NCBI GenBank assembly: GCA_037447655.1
Contig: JBBHKE010002550.1
Coordinates: 1 to 23,804, forward strand
DNA from: Zygnema cylindricum
Taxonomy: Eukaryota; Streptophyta; Zygnematophyceae; Zygnematales; Zygnemataceae
Direction of reading: 5' to 3'
Length of the DNA stretch: 23,804 bases
In this document: piece by piece, positions 8,101-13,838 of the stretch
Layout of the letters: each line of letters starts with the position of its first letter
Position numbering within the stretch: the first letter of the stretch is position 1
Notes under the pieces: generated by a model
What the model was told of the DNA's origin: nothing
What the model saw: the letters and a program-made list of their open reading frames with translations, nothing else
Databases searched by the model: none
Program-made: the position numbers and the translations under genes

Positions 8101-8688
8101 ACACAACACTACAAAATGGTATAAAAACGTACGGCATCCAATGAACAACCTCACTTTTTCGCTAATGGAGGTCCCATCCTTATCCATCACTACACCGCGA
8201 ATCGTTATTAGCGTAGAAGTTTTTTTCGCCACTTAAAACATCTTTTCTCCGTACACATTTTTCCGATTGTGGATCTGACGGTTGCGATTGAAAGGTAACA
8301 TTCTCAGCTTCCGATTGGCGGTCTGAAATTGAAAATCCTACAGGTGTGTACAGAGAAAAGATGTTTTAAGTCGCGAAAATAACATTGACGCTAGTAGCGA
8401 TTCACGGTGTACTGTACCTTTTGGTATAAAGAAAATTAAAGTTCTACAAAAAACGCACCCGAGATTCTCAAAGTGTCGTACGGCGTCCCGAGCCGGTCCT
8501 TGAAACATAATTTGACCCCCATTTAGTACCATTACCCGGTCGAAAAGGTCGTATATTTCCTGCGCCGGTCGCACTAAAGAACAAGTAACGGCAATTTGTC
8601 GTACTCGAGCAAAAATTTTAATCATCGTTAAAATTTCGTACGTCACGGAGCCGTGGAAACCCTGACTGATTTGGTCGAAACAGAGTAC
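181..8688 (-). CDS. Full-size (PDR-type) ABCG transporter, partial, seven exons
   Basis: ATP-driven membrane exporter of the full-size ABCG/PDR class. Proposed exons, in transcription order: 8688-8459, 6123-6011, 4899-4767, 3821-3479, 3113-2976, 2252-1998 and 1528-181. All have GT-AG borders and the phases agree at every junction (2, 1, 2, 0, 0, 0, then 1 at the left edge), giving 853 uninterrupted codons. Order: late NBD1 (Walker B to the end of the domain), an NBD1-TMD1 connector with a PDZ-like segment, TMD1 with six or so hydrophobic helices, a linker of about 220 residues, and the start of NBD2 with a canonical Walker A. NBD1 lacks the catalytic Glu and has a changed D-loop, as is known for the degenerate site of PDR proteins. 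The first half of NBD1 was not found to the right, and the rest of NBD2 and TMD2 lies beyond the left edge. Introns carry two transposon families. Family assignment is strong; substrate is unknown. Confidence 0.85.
200..226 (-). other. Walker A (P-loop) of ABCG NBD2
   Basis: Codes for GAPGTGKTT, an exact G-x4-GK-T P-loop match, 14 residues after the EVSGWAKPGE strand-turn typical of ABC N-termini. Its intact Lys contrasts with the degenerate Walker B of NBD1, which fits an asymmetric PDR-type ATPase. Confidence 0.9.
541..660 (-). repeat. 60-bp coding tandem repeat in the ABCG linker
   Basis: Two blocks at 561-590 and 621-650 align with an exact offset of 60 bp. They encode RKLGIGTSQK and KFKIGSCQK, each followed by a basic/acidic stretch. 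A weaker third unit lies near 510-530 (SKFDQE). The linker seems to have grown by in-frame 20-residue duplication. Confidence 0.55.
1529..1997 (-). repeat. ABCG intron made of about two tandem copies that include the exon end
   Basis: The intron holds a repeat of about 188 bp. CC(A/G)TTTTCTATAGCC(G/A)AG|GTACG occurs at the real exon end (donor after 1998) and again with its donor after 1810. Each is followed by a related intron stretch (TTTAGTATTA, ACTATTTGG, ATTGGTGG motifs at 1800-1920 and 1590-1680). A third decayed start (CCCGTTTCCTAC) lies near 1585-1600. An (AT)n tract interrupts the second copy. Confidence 0.75.
1687..1781. repeat. (AT)n microsatellite, about 47 units
   Basis: Uninterrupted AT dinucleotides within the ABCG intron, inserted in the second copy of the 188-bp tandem repeat. 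Confidence 0.98.
1998..2252 (-). CDS. ABCG exon: TMD1 helices 1-3
   Basis: 85 codons, phase 0 at both ends, acceptor after a T-rich tract ending GCAG, donor GCCGAG|GTACGA. It contains IVVMALFNGTNLF (helix 1 end), RRRAIAFTSLVTMMLSNLGQ (helix 2), the MPSFLEDKVVFFKHSNAKFF segment that corresponds to the conserved ...R.VFYKxR...Y loop of ABCG proteins, and STFVCAHFLAGAPFSIAE (helix 3). Its last 18-25 nt and donor recur at 1795-1830. Confidence 0.85.
2253..2975. repeat. ABCG intron with ACATTTAA satellite and AAT/AAC/AAG-rich repeats
   Basis: 2280-2490 is a diverged array of about 12-bp units around AACATTTAATA. 2515-2760 is AATAAC/AATAAG trinucleotide-like DNA. 2858-2885 is (AAT)n and 2910-2930 is (AAAT)n. 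No exon was seen. The acceptor on the minus strand is the T-rich tract before 2252. Confidence 0.7.
2976..3113 (-). CDS. ABCG exon: entry into TMD1
   Basis: 46 codons, phase 0 at both ends, acceptor CCTGCAG-type, donor CTCAG|GTAAAT. It reads VPNGPYKEQFEREYVLDWWP then EFKILFRRQMILLRRNKFSL and GARLTQ. This matches the amphipathic connecting helix and the RRQ....RN...L.R motif directly before the first TMD1 helix in ABC2-type ABCG membrane domains. Confidence 0.85.
3114..3478. other. ABCG intron, A/T-rich with AAAT repeats
   Basis: No coding signal. Contains ATAAATA-type repeats at 3290-3375 and short A/T runs. The flanking exons join in phase 0. Confidence 0.6.
3479..3821 (-). CDS. ABCG exon: Ser/Pro-rich stretch plus PDZ-like segment
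   Basis: 343 nt; acceptor TTTTCGCAG at 3822-3830, phase 2 in, phase 0 out at CAACCG|GTACG. It begins TEVPLKSQKLHES, runs through a Ser/Pro low-complexity stretch encoded by TCC/CCC-type repeats (3727-3780), then AVFVKVGEKLKFVKASVLRT, TELEGGDVITGVGVEGEE, SLSPEEIINLVKKGGKGVKQ and IQLERTVQP. The second part has the order of a PDZ C-terminal half: GD(V/I)I followed by a turn, an S-P-E-E-I-I-N-L-V-K-K helix, and a final strand ending in LER. The carboxylate-binding loop is not recognisable. Plant and fungal PDR proteins normally have nothing here. The exon itself is well supported; the PDZ assignment is an inference. Confidence 0.75.
4114..4494. mobile_element. hAT-like MITE (family 2), copy A
   Basis: Left end AGTATTGTGTATCGGTGAG, right end (reverse complement) TAGTGTTGTGTATCGATAGC. 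The interior is rich in CCGATA/TATCGG motifs and has a long G run (about 4285-4335). The same terminal sequence bounds the 7695-8111 element. No clean target duplication is left here (flanks AAAAATAT and GTGTATAT), so this copy looks older. It sits in an ABCG intron. Confidence 0.7.
4285..4335. repeat. Poly-G tract inside the family-2 element
   Basis: Runs of G broken by only a few A. The other complete family-2 copy has a C run near 7890-7901, so the tract may be an expanded part of the element. Confidence 0.9.
4657..4700 (-). pseudogene. Tandem copy of the end of the preceding ABCG exon, with its donor
   Basis: Reads DESRCMEDVDLEMAPL followed by AG|GTAGTG, against DETRCMEKIDLEMAPL and AG|GTACTG in the exon ending at 4767. 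Similarity continues past the donor into a GTGACACGTG(T/C)CAC intron motif. There is no clear polypyrimidine tract with AG directly upstream of the copy. The main reading, in which the 4767 donor joins the 3821 acceptor, is phase-perfect without it. Best read as a partial exon duplication in the intron, not as a used exon. Confidence 0.65.
4767..4899 (-). CDS. ABCG exon: NBD1-TMD1 connector, second part
   Basis: 133 nt, phase 1 in, phase 2 out at CTCAG|GTACTG. It encodes VEAFEKTSHYRDIRRIVDSP and then SYKQQLWLDETRCMEKIDLE-MAPL, a charged helical stretch as expected where PDR proteins have F..F..S..Y..ml..L. The last part of the exon and its donor are repeated 110 bp downstream (see 4657-4700). 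Confidence 0.75.
4900..6010. other. ABCG intron: poly-A and A-rich degenerate DNA
   Basis: 4910-5290 consists of GAAAAC/AAACGA-like units with A runs (5092-5147, and 5160-5195 with few breaks). 5300-5370 is ATTATT-rich. 5690-5830 has loose GGGAATTAAAAAT repeats. 5870-6000 has imperfect AAACCC(T) motifs. The long Phe-rich or Lys-rich frames here are low-complexity translations, not genes. No exon seen. Confidence 0.65.
6011..6123 (-). CDS. ABCG exon: NBD1-TMD1 connector, first part
   Basis: 113 nt, entering in phase 2 (completing the Gly of FENLG) and leaving in phase 1 at TTCG|GTGAGG. It encodes YLKPRQMSFPEFLHEVSTPA followed by GIRFLTRGKTPLDLKGF. The segment corresponds to the conserved PDR stretch after FExLG that reads roughly (A/P)DFLxEVTSxxxxxxY in plants and fungi; here it is PEFLHEVSTPAG. 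The reading agrees in phase with both neighbours. Confidence 0.8.
6595..7015. mobile_element. Possible decayed family-2 (TATCG-rich) element
   Basis: Dense TATCG/CGATA motifs at both sides (AGTATCGACGCATATCG near 6612, and CGATAAATATCGGC and TTTCGATACGGC near 6950-7000) resemble the interior of the complete family-2 copies. Clear termini and target duplication are not visible, so assignment is weak. Confidence 0.3.
6758..6882 (+). repeat. TACATTT tandem array
   Basis: About a dozen units of (G/T)TACATTT(T) in 125 bp, regular at first (three perfect units at 6762-6790) and then diverged. It lies inside the possible decayed element. Confidence 0.75.
7020..7690. other. Unique, non-repetitive intronic DNA of unknown nature
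   Basis: Unlike its surroundings this stretch has balanced base composition and no simple repeats. Open frames exist on both strands (106 codons plus, 112 codons minus at 7351-7689, including FVERPLATYWKCTIGPLGKE). I recognise neither. It could be the remains of a larger transposon or of a captured gene. The next hAT-like element begins 5 bp to the right. Confidence 0.3.
7695..8111. mobile_element. hAT-like MITE (family 2), copy B, with 8-bp target duplication
   Basis: 417 bp bounded by TAGTGTTGTGTATCGAT at the left and its inverse CGATACACAACACTA at the right. It is flanked by identical octamers CAAAATGG at 7687-7694 and 8112-8119. An 8-bp duplication and a YARNG-type terminus are known hAT features. 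The interior is full of CGATA/TATCG motifs and has no transposase frame, so it is non-autonomous. It lies in the large ABCG intron. Confidence 0.85.
8191..8411. mobile_element. Long-TIR element (family 1), copy A
   Basis: About 221 bp including flanking TA, with terminal inverted repeats of about 68 bp. Left: TACACCGCGAATCGTTATTA, then TTTTCGCCACTTAAAACATC, then TTTTCTCCGTACACA. The inverse of the right end: TACACCGTGAATCGCTACTA, then TTTTCGCGACTTAAAACATC, then TTTTCTCTGTACACA. TA on both flanks suggests a TA target duplication. There is no coding capacity. The RNA would fold into a long hairpin. It sits in an ABCG intron 48 bp from the exon. Confidence 0.85.
8459..8688 (-). CDS. ABCG exon: Walker B to end of NBD1
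   Basis: 76 codons plus 2 nt, acceptor GTGCAG, donor GTGCGT. It reads VLCFDQISQGFHGSVTYEIL at the Walker B/D-loop, then LVRPAQEIYDLFDRVMVLNG, then QIMFQGPARDAVRHFENLG. This order is typical of ABCG NBD1. The Walker B Asp is present, but the next residue is Gln where the catalytic Glu normally sits. The D-loop, usually GLDS, reads GFHGS, and the switch region has no His (ABCG NBD1 often lacks it). I infer that this half-site hydrolyses ATP poorly, as in known PDR proteins. The acceptor requires an upstream exon ending in phase 0, which I could not identify. Confidence 0.85.
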
Positions 8689-9840
8689 CTGCACAAAACG
8701 ACAAAAAGGAGGGGAAAACGACAAAAAAGGAAAAAAAATAAAACAAAGGAGAGAAATACAACAAAGGAGAGAATTACAACAAAGAAGAGAAATACGACAA
8801 AGGAGAGAAAAACGACAAAAAATGAAAAGAAAGACAAAAAGGAGAAAAGGACAAAAGGACATAAACAGGAAAACGACAAAAGAAAAGAGAAGAAAAATGG
8901 GTTGGCGAGGAGCTTGAAAACGTCGAGGAAAAAAAAAAAAAAAAAAATGATTCGAAATTCGTATTCTTAAATCTCGAATTCTTGAATTTTTAAAATAGCG
9001 TTTTAAATTTTCCACTTTACATTTTGAATCTTTACATCGTTCAATCTTAAATATTTAATTTTAAAATTTTATTAAATTTCAAATCTTCTATCGTCGATCG
9101 TAACCCTTAAAAGTTTAATCTTAAAGCTTCAATCTTAAACATTAAATCTTTAATTTTAATTCTTAGACTTTAAACCTTCTATCTTAAATTGGTTTTGTAT
9201 AGAGAGAAGCAGAAAGGGGGAGAAGGGGAGGGGGAGGGAGAGGGAGAGGCAGAGGCAGAGGGAGAGACAGGGAGAGGGAGGACGAGAAAGTCAGAGGCAA
9301 AGGTTGGTACAAGTACCTTTTTTTCCTTCTTTTTCACAGTTTCATTTGAGTTTTTTCTTCTTTTTTTTCTCTTTCTTTTTCCCTTTTTTTTATTTGTTTT
9401 TTTTCACCCATCACGACCCTTTTTCTGTTTTTGTTTTCAGGGAAAAATAAAAAAGTAGCGAAGTAATACTGAGAAAAAAAACTAAGAAAAAAAAAAAAAA
9501 AACACATCTTATCCCAATAATAGAAAAGCGAAAGAAAACCTCTAAACCTTTCACAAGAATCTCTAAATTTTCATTTGTTTCAAAACATTTTACATTAAAA
9601 CCTAAAGAACCTTAAAAACCATTCCAAAAAAAAACAAAATATAAATAAACTGACAAAATTATACATGGTAACCCTACAAAACAAAACCGCCAAAGTACCA
9701 ATCCTCATACCTGCCTCATCCCATCCCTTCTCTCCTTTGGCATCCCTTTCCTCCCATTTTCTTCCTCTCGTTTTCTTCCTCCCATTTTCTTCCTCCCATT
9801 TTGTATTCCAGTTTTTGCGGGAAAAAAAAAAAACTCTTAC
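8689..9840. other. Low-complexity stretch upstream of the visible ABCG exons
   Basis: 8700-8940 is purine-rich (GACAAAAAGGAGAGAAA-like units), so on the minus strand it is a long pyrimidine tract before the 8688 acceptor. 9000-9190 has AATCTTAAA-type repeats. 9205-9290 is (GGGAGA)n/(GGCAGA)n. 9315-9430 is T-rich. 9760-9800 repeats TTTTCTTCCTCCCA. No exon identified. The missing upstream NBD1 exon(s) would be expected here or further right. Confidence 0.5.
9205..9290. repeat. GGGAGA/GGCAGA hexanucleotide repeat
   Basis: Plus-strand purine repeat with many GGGAG units. Similar tracts occur at 13853-13990, 22050-22100 and the right edge. Confidence 0.85.
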
Positions 9841-10025
9841 CACAGTTTCGATTCAAATGCCACTTTGTGGTGTCTTTTTACGTCCGAGAAAACGTCAGCC
9901 GAAAAAACGAGTGGTCCTCCTTTGTCGGCTGCCAGCGTCACGTCACGCGCCACTCGGACATGAGCCAACGACACGTCAGCAGGCCCTCCGCTAACCTCAT
10001 CTGTGACACGTGTCCTGGGACCCAG
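9841..10025 (-). CDS. Candidate exon of unknown identity
   Basis: Bounded by a good minus-strand acceptor (GTCTTTTCCCAG) and donor (CTGTG|GTAAGA). It is open for 61 codons: LGPRTRVTDEVSGGPADVSL, AHVRVARDVTLAADKGGPLV, then FSADVFSDVKRHHKVAFESK. The sequence is GC-richer than its surroundings. VSGG followed by VSLA recalls an ABC signature motif (VSGGxxxxVSLAE), but one residue is missing and the rest does not fit NBD1. The donor phase (2) does not match the 8688 exon, although an internal GAC|GTAAAA donor would give phase 0. The exon start and acceptor are duplicated at 10142. Could belong to the ABCG gene or be spurious. Confidence 0.3.
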
Positions 10026-10395
10026 CTGGGAAAAGACAAAAAACATGACGCACCAGACAAAAACGACAACATGTCAGGCAAAAAGGCGACACGACAGCAG
10101 ATCAGCCGCTGACCTCGGCTGTGAGAAGTGTACTGGAGCCCACTGGGAAAAGACAAAGAGGATGACACGTCAGACGAAAAGGATGACATGTAGGACAAGA
10201 GGATGACACGTCAGACAAAAGGATGACATGTAGGACAAAGAGGATGACACGTAAGGCAAATGTACGACACGTAAGACAAAAAGGTGACACGTCAGACAAC
10301 GAGGATGATACATAAGACAAAAGGGATAGCATGTCCGACAAAAAGGTAAGTCGAAAAAGATGACAGGTAAGACAAAAAGAATAGCACGTCATTGA
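10026..10395 (+). repeat. 21-bp minisatellite around GATGACACGTCAGACAAAA
   Basis: About 14 units of (G)GATGACACGT(C/A)AGACAAAAA, with alternating GACACGTCAG and GACATGTAGG forms, clearest at 10158-10300. The first units overlap the duplicated acceptor region of the 9841-10025 candidate exon, which itself contains CGACACGTCAGC. The array may have grown out of that sequence. Confidence 0.8.
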
Positions 10396-10479
10396 TAGAG
10401 TGTATTTACGCATTTGTTTGGTTTTTGTTCATCAAGAATTTTGTCGGAAGTTTTCCCACGTTTGTTTTGGATGCAGAGC

Positions 10480-10640
10480 TCTAAGGTTTTGAGGTTAAAA
10501 ATTTTGCAGGGTTTTTCAGAATATGTAAAAAGGTTTTTCGACATTTATGTAGAGTTTAAAAGGTTGCGTTAGGTTTTCGAGGATGTTTCTTGAGATTTTT
10601 CCAGGTTTTTGTCAAGTTTTTTAGGTCTTTAAAAAAGCTT
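10480..10640 (+). repeat. Degenerate AGGTTTTT repeats
   Basis: Loose units of (A)GGTTTT(T) spaced about 20-30 bp (10483, 10510, 10531, 10571, 10601). No coding signal. 10640-10920 is AT-rich without recognisable genes. Confidence 0.4.
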
Positions 10641-10924
10641 ACTTTAAAATTTTCGGCGTTACGATTTGAGTATTGGAGGTATTTGAAGTAGTATTTCCTA
10701 ACAATTCAAACTTTTGCATTAAATGTACATGCAAAAGAATATTAAGTAGCCTCATTGTTTTATAACACAAGTACAAAATAACGAAATTGCAAATAAAGTG
10801 CAATTCTATCAGATGTTCAATTTTCTCCATAAATGAGCAATGAAAAACCCTGAAAAAAACTAAAAAACCCTAAAGAGTCTTTAAAACCTTGTAAAACCCT
10901 GATATAGTTGCTTATGTTCTTTGA

Positions 10925-11345
10925 TTGTAATAATTAATGAGGTCAAACAGGCCACATGCTTGTAAAACAACCAAATCCAATATAAAATTCAAATTTAAGA
11001 TAGTTTTGAAAAAAACATAAATAGGCAATGATGACTAATTTCAAATTTAAGATAGTTCGTTGTAAACCATGATTAGGTTGCAATGATAACTAATGTTAAA
11101 TTAAAATTGTCACTTGCACAACATTATAGGTTGCAACATAATTTATTTATTTCAAATTACAATAGTTACTTGTAAAACATTGTAAGGTTGCAAAGATAAT
11201 AAATCTTAACATAAAAAGTTATCTGGAAAACAATATTAGGTTGAGATGCTAATTAATTTCAATATTAAAAAGTTATTTGTAAAACATTTTAAGATTGTGA
11301 TGATAATTACTTTCAAAATTAAGATAGTGATTAATGAAAAAAAAA
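10925..11345 (+). repeat. 55-bp minisatellite, about seven copies
   Basis: Successive units starting near 10981, 11040, 11095, 11150, 11205, 11258 and 11312 share TTCAAATTTAAGATAGTT, then TTGTAAAACATT, then (A)GGTTGCAATGATAA. Unit length stays at 53-59 bp although the sequence has diverged strongly, which indicates an old array. A weaker unit may precede it at 10925-10980. Confidence 0.75.
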
Positions 11346-11776
11346 GTACAATTGTCAACGAGCATCGCCGAAATAATACAAAAAGTGAACCACAATTAAG
11401 AAGTTTGTCTTGTTATGGTTAAAATAATATTGAATTTTTAAATACACGATGTGGCGATCTCACAACATTCAAAATTTTAAAAAACAACGTAATGTCAACA
11501 GTTTTTTTCCTCCTACTTCTATGAAATATTATGCATAAAAAATACACATCACCAATATTCGAAATTCTTAGAAAAACTTAACGGCACCCTCCTTCAATTT
11601 TTTCATAATCTTCCTATATTTTAAGATTTAAAAAAAATTGAATGGTTTTTAAAGGGTGTGAATGGATATTCTGTAAACTTTCAAAAGGATTTTTGCAGTA
11701 TTCAAGGGTTTTCAAGTAAATTAAAAATATCCAAAAGTTAACTAGTGTTTTTCGAGGTTTTTTTAAGGATTAATTG
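11346..11776. other. AT-rich DNA without recognisable features
   Basis: No convincing frame, repeat or RNA gene seen. Some short TTTTCAAGG/TTTTTAAGG-like motifs near 11640-11770. Confidence 0.5.
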
Positions 11777-11804
11777 TTACTTTACGGCAGCAACCTTCAA
11801 GAGA

Positions 11805-12455
11805 TCAAGAATCACGACGATCCTGATTTTGCCAGGTCCAGATGCCCATCGATGATGACCACGATTTGATTTGCCCTCGATCCCCTTCTGCCTCCCCTCC
11901 CTCCTCCCTTCCTCCTCCCCCCCGCTCCAAGCGATCCTCTGATCGATGCCTTCTCTCCCTTCTCCCCATCCCACTTCCACCAACTTCCCCCATATTTCCT
12001 TCCCTCTCTCTCCCCCCCCCGTCCGTGCGACTCAAACTGGCGAGAGAAGTGTTTCCGACGGCTGTACGGATATGAGGTTCCAAACTCCCCGAATAAAACA
12101 AACGAGGAAGCGAAAATATCGGATTCAAAGCCGTACGGTCCGTACGTCTCGGCGAATCCGTACGTCTCGACGAATCCGTACGGCTCCTGGAATTCGCGCG
12201 CAGGAGATGGTTTCGGAGGGAGAGGCTCCGAGGAGACCGGGGAGAGCGCGGAGATCCCGGCGGAGATCGCGGAGAAAAAGGTTGGTCTTTCGAGTCCGGA
12301 GACTCAAAAGTACGTTCGACTCGGAGCAAGGCACGTGCCAGACGACTGGAGAGCGAATGAGGAGAAGGATTCGCACGTGCAGGGTTTACGAAGATACTGT
12401 TGACGAGAGAGGAGGCGTTTGGGCGGCGGGCCTTGTCGCGACGCCACGTGGCCAT
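11805..12455 (-). CDS. Hypothetical Ser/Arg/Pro-rich protein or N-terminal exon
   Basis: 216 codons from ATG to TGA in a GC-richer island. The start reads MATWRRDKARRPNASS, followed by SPRSPPGSPRSPRSPRS and SRTDSSRRTDSPRRTDRTA, both encoded by short DNA repeats (TCTCCGCG-like and CGTACGGATTCG-like). Directly before the ATG is CTCCCTGGCTCCTGTAG, a plausible acceptor after a pyrimidine tract, so a 5'-UTR intron is possible. The last third is GGEEE-like code from a C/T tract and may be intron. It could be the cytosolic N-terminus of the ABCG gene downstream on this strand, or a separate gene. Overlapping frames on the plus strand (to 193 codons) look less natural. Confidence 0.4.
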   Translation of the reverse strand: MATWRRDKARRPNASSLVNSIFVNPARANPSPHSLSSRLARALLRVERTFESPDSKDQPFSPRSPPGSPRSPRSPRSLSLRNHLLRANSRSRTDSSRRTDSPRRTDRTALNPIFSLPRLFYSGSLEPHIRTAVGNTSLASLSRTDGGGREREGNMGEVGGSGMGRRERRHRSEDRLERGGGGREEGGEAEGDRGQIKSWSSSMGIWTWQNQDRRDS

Positions 12456-13197
12456 CTACAGGAGCCAGGGAGTGAGGCGGGAGGCCATAGGAGGGAGAAC
12501 AAGGAAAGTAAAAGGAGGGAAAGATGAGGGAAGGGAGAGACATCTGATGCCAACTGACGGCCGGTTTCAAGCCGGTACATACCCTAGGTAATATACATTT
12601 ACGATACCGTACAGCTAAGTACAGTACGGCTTGAAAATTATGATACCGTACATATAAGAGATAATTGTTTTCGTCGAGATAAGTTCACATGCAGAACTGC
12701 TCTAACAAGTATTGAGAGCGGCTATTCGGGCGGATTTTAGGGTATTTGTGCGGTTTTCAGTAAACTTCGAAATTCATATAATACGGTATGGGCACGTTTA
12801 CAGCATATAAAAACCTTCCGCTTGACGACGACGGTAGAACAGCCGTACAGATTACAACACTGAAATGTACTACAGGGTACATTGCATAGTTTCAAAAGTA
12901 GGCGTTTTTATGGTAGGCTTTTGGTCGGCGCCTTTATCGTAAGTTGTGTTATGGGCTTTTCATGTGATCTTCTTAGATCGCTACTTTGATCATCGACCGT
13001 CCGATCGTCCGAATCTGACGGAGTAAATAAAATTTTTTGGTCCGAATGTTTTAATTGGTCCAAATAAGTCCGAATACAATATGGGTCTTAAGGTCATATT
13101 GTATGTTTTGCATACAATAGGCATATTGTATGGGCCTACTTTCACCTACTTTTGAACTACGGTACATTGCTGTACTGTACGACACCGACTGTACATC

Positions 13198-13247
13198 ACA
13201 GTACAGTACTGTACTGTACAGTACTGTACAGTACAGTACTGTACTGT
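13198..13247. repeat. Perfect 50-bp palindrome of ACAGTAC/GTACTGT units
   Basis: Position-by-position check shows every base pairing with its mirror partner from 13198 to 13247 without a spacer. It is made of alternating ACAGTAC and GTACTGT blocks and can form a full cruciform or hairpin. Confidence 0.95.
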
Positions 13248-13611
13248 ACCATACCAGTGCCTCACCATACCGTATTATATGAATACAATAATGGCATTGC
13301 ATCTTGTACACAAAAGTGCAAGTACAGATAAATTCTGTACGATTATGTGAATGCGAGGACCTTTCCTTTTCAGTGGTTAAAAATTTCAAATATGTCAAAA
13401 AGTTCGATATGTTTATTTATATTCTGTACGGTTATGTGCAACCTACGTTTGTACTTCCATTTCCAGAGGTTCATTTTACATTCTCACTTTCCACTCTAAG
13501 CTCAGAAGTTACAATCAGGTTCATCCTGCCCTACTGTAGCTACTATATTCTGTACTGTAGCTTTGACAACCTTATCTCTCTGCTTCCTCTCCCTCGTTTG
13601 TTTACCTGCTG

Positions 13612-13620
13612 CCACGTGGA
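13612..13620. promoter_or_regulatory. CCACGTGG G-box just upstream of the RS-gene ATG
   Basis: GCCACGTGG ends three bases before the ATG at 13624. The same GCCACGTGG spans the start codon of the divergent minus ORF (12443-12451). CACGTG is a known bZIP/bHLH recognition core. Function here is inferred. Confidence 0.4.
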
Positions 13621-13623
13621 ATC

Positions 13624-13838
13624 ATGGCAGGTTCCTCTCCCTCGTCCAATAGCGCCTCTGGCGACGAACGCCGAGACTCAAAGCGAAGAGATGCGAGGCG
13701 TAAGAGGAGGAAGAGACGTAAGTCTCCGAGTGACAGTGACAGCAAGTCTCTTTCGGGAGGAAGCAGTTCTGAGAGTCACAGTGAGGGGAGTGACGTCAGC
13801 AGGAAAAGGAGGAGGGAGGAGAGACGGCATAAGCGGAG
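13624..13838 (+). CDS. RS-gene exon 1
   Basis: ATG after GCCACGTGGAATC, 71 codons plus 2 nt, donor CGGAG|GTGAGA. Encodes the basic RS-like N-terminus with strings of KRRKRRK and SGGSSSESHSEGSD. The start is the first ATG of the frame and the composition changes here. The donor is followed at once by a G-rich purine repeat. Confidence 0.75.

Larger units (their letters stand above)
6124..8458. other. Large ABCG intron (2.3 kb) carrying two transposon families
   Basis: In order: A-rich DNA to 6400; a TATCG-rich stretch at 6595-7015 that may be a decayed family-2 element; a TACATTT array (6760-6880); unique DNA of balanced composition (7020-7690); a hAT-like MITE (7695-8111); and a family-1 inverted-repeat element (8191-8411). 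The flanking exons join in phase. Confidence 0.6.
12456..13623. promoter_or_regulatory. Spacer between divergent starts, GTAC-rich
   Basis: Separates the minus start at 12455 from the plus start at 13624. It contains many GTAC/CGTAC/TACGG words (12605-12650, 12785, 12850, 13160-13260, 13410-13430) and a perfect 50-bp palindrome. No gene seen. If both starts are real it would act as a bidirectional promoter; no TATA box stands out. Confidence 0.4.

Noticed and set aside
8653-8970. Lys/Arg-rich plus-strand frame
   Set aside because: Antisense to the ABCG Walker B exon and its pyrimidine tract. It comes from GACAAAAAGGAGAGAAA repeats.
9841-10025. Degenerate ABC signature (VSGG...VSLA) as the missing NBD1 part
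   Set aside because: One residue too short, no Walker A or Q-loop nearby, and the exit phase does not match the 8688 exon. Kept only as an exon of unknown identity.
11946-12527. 193-codon plus-strand frame opposite the minus ORF
   Set aside because: Arg-rich mirror of the minus reading. The minus frame has the more natural codon pattern and a plausible acceptor next to its ATG.
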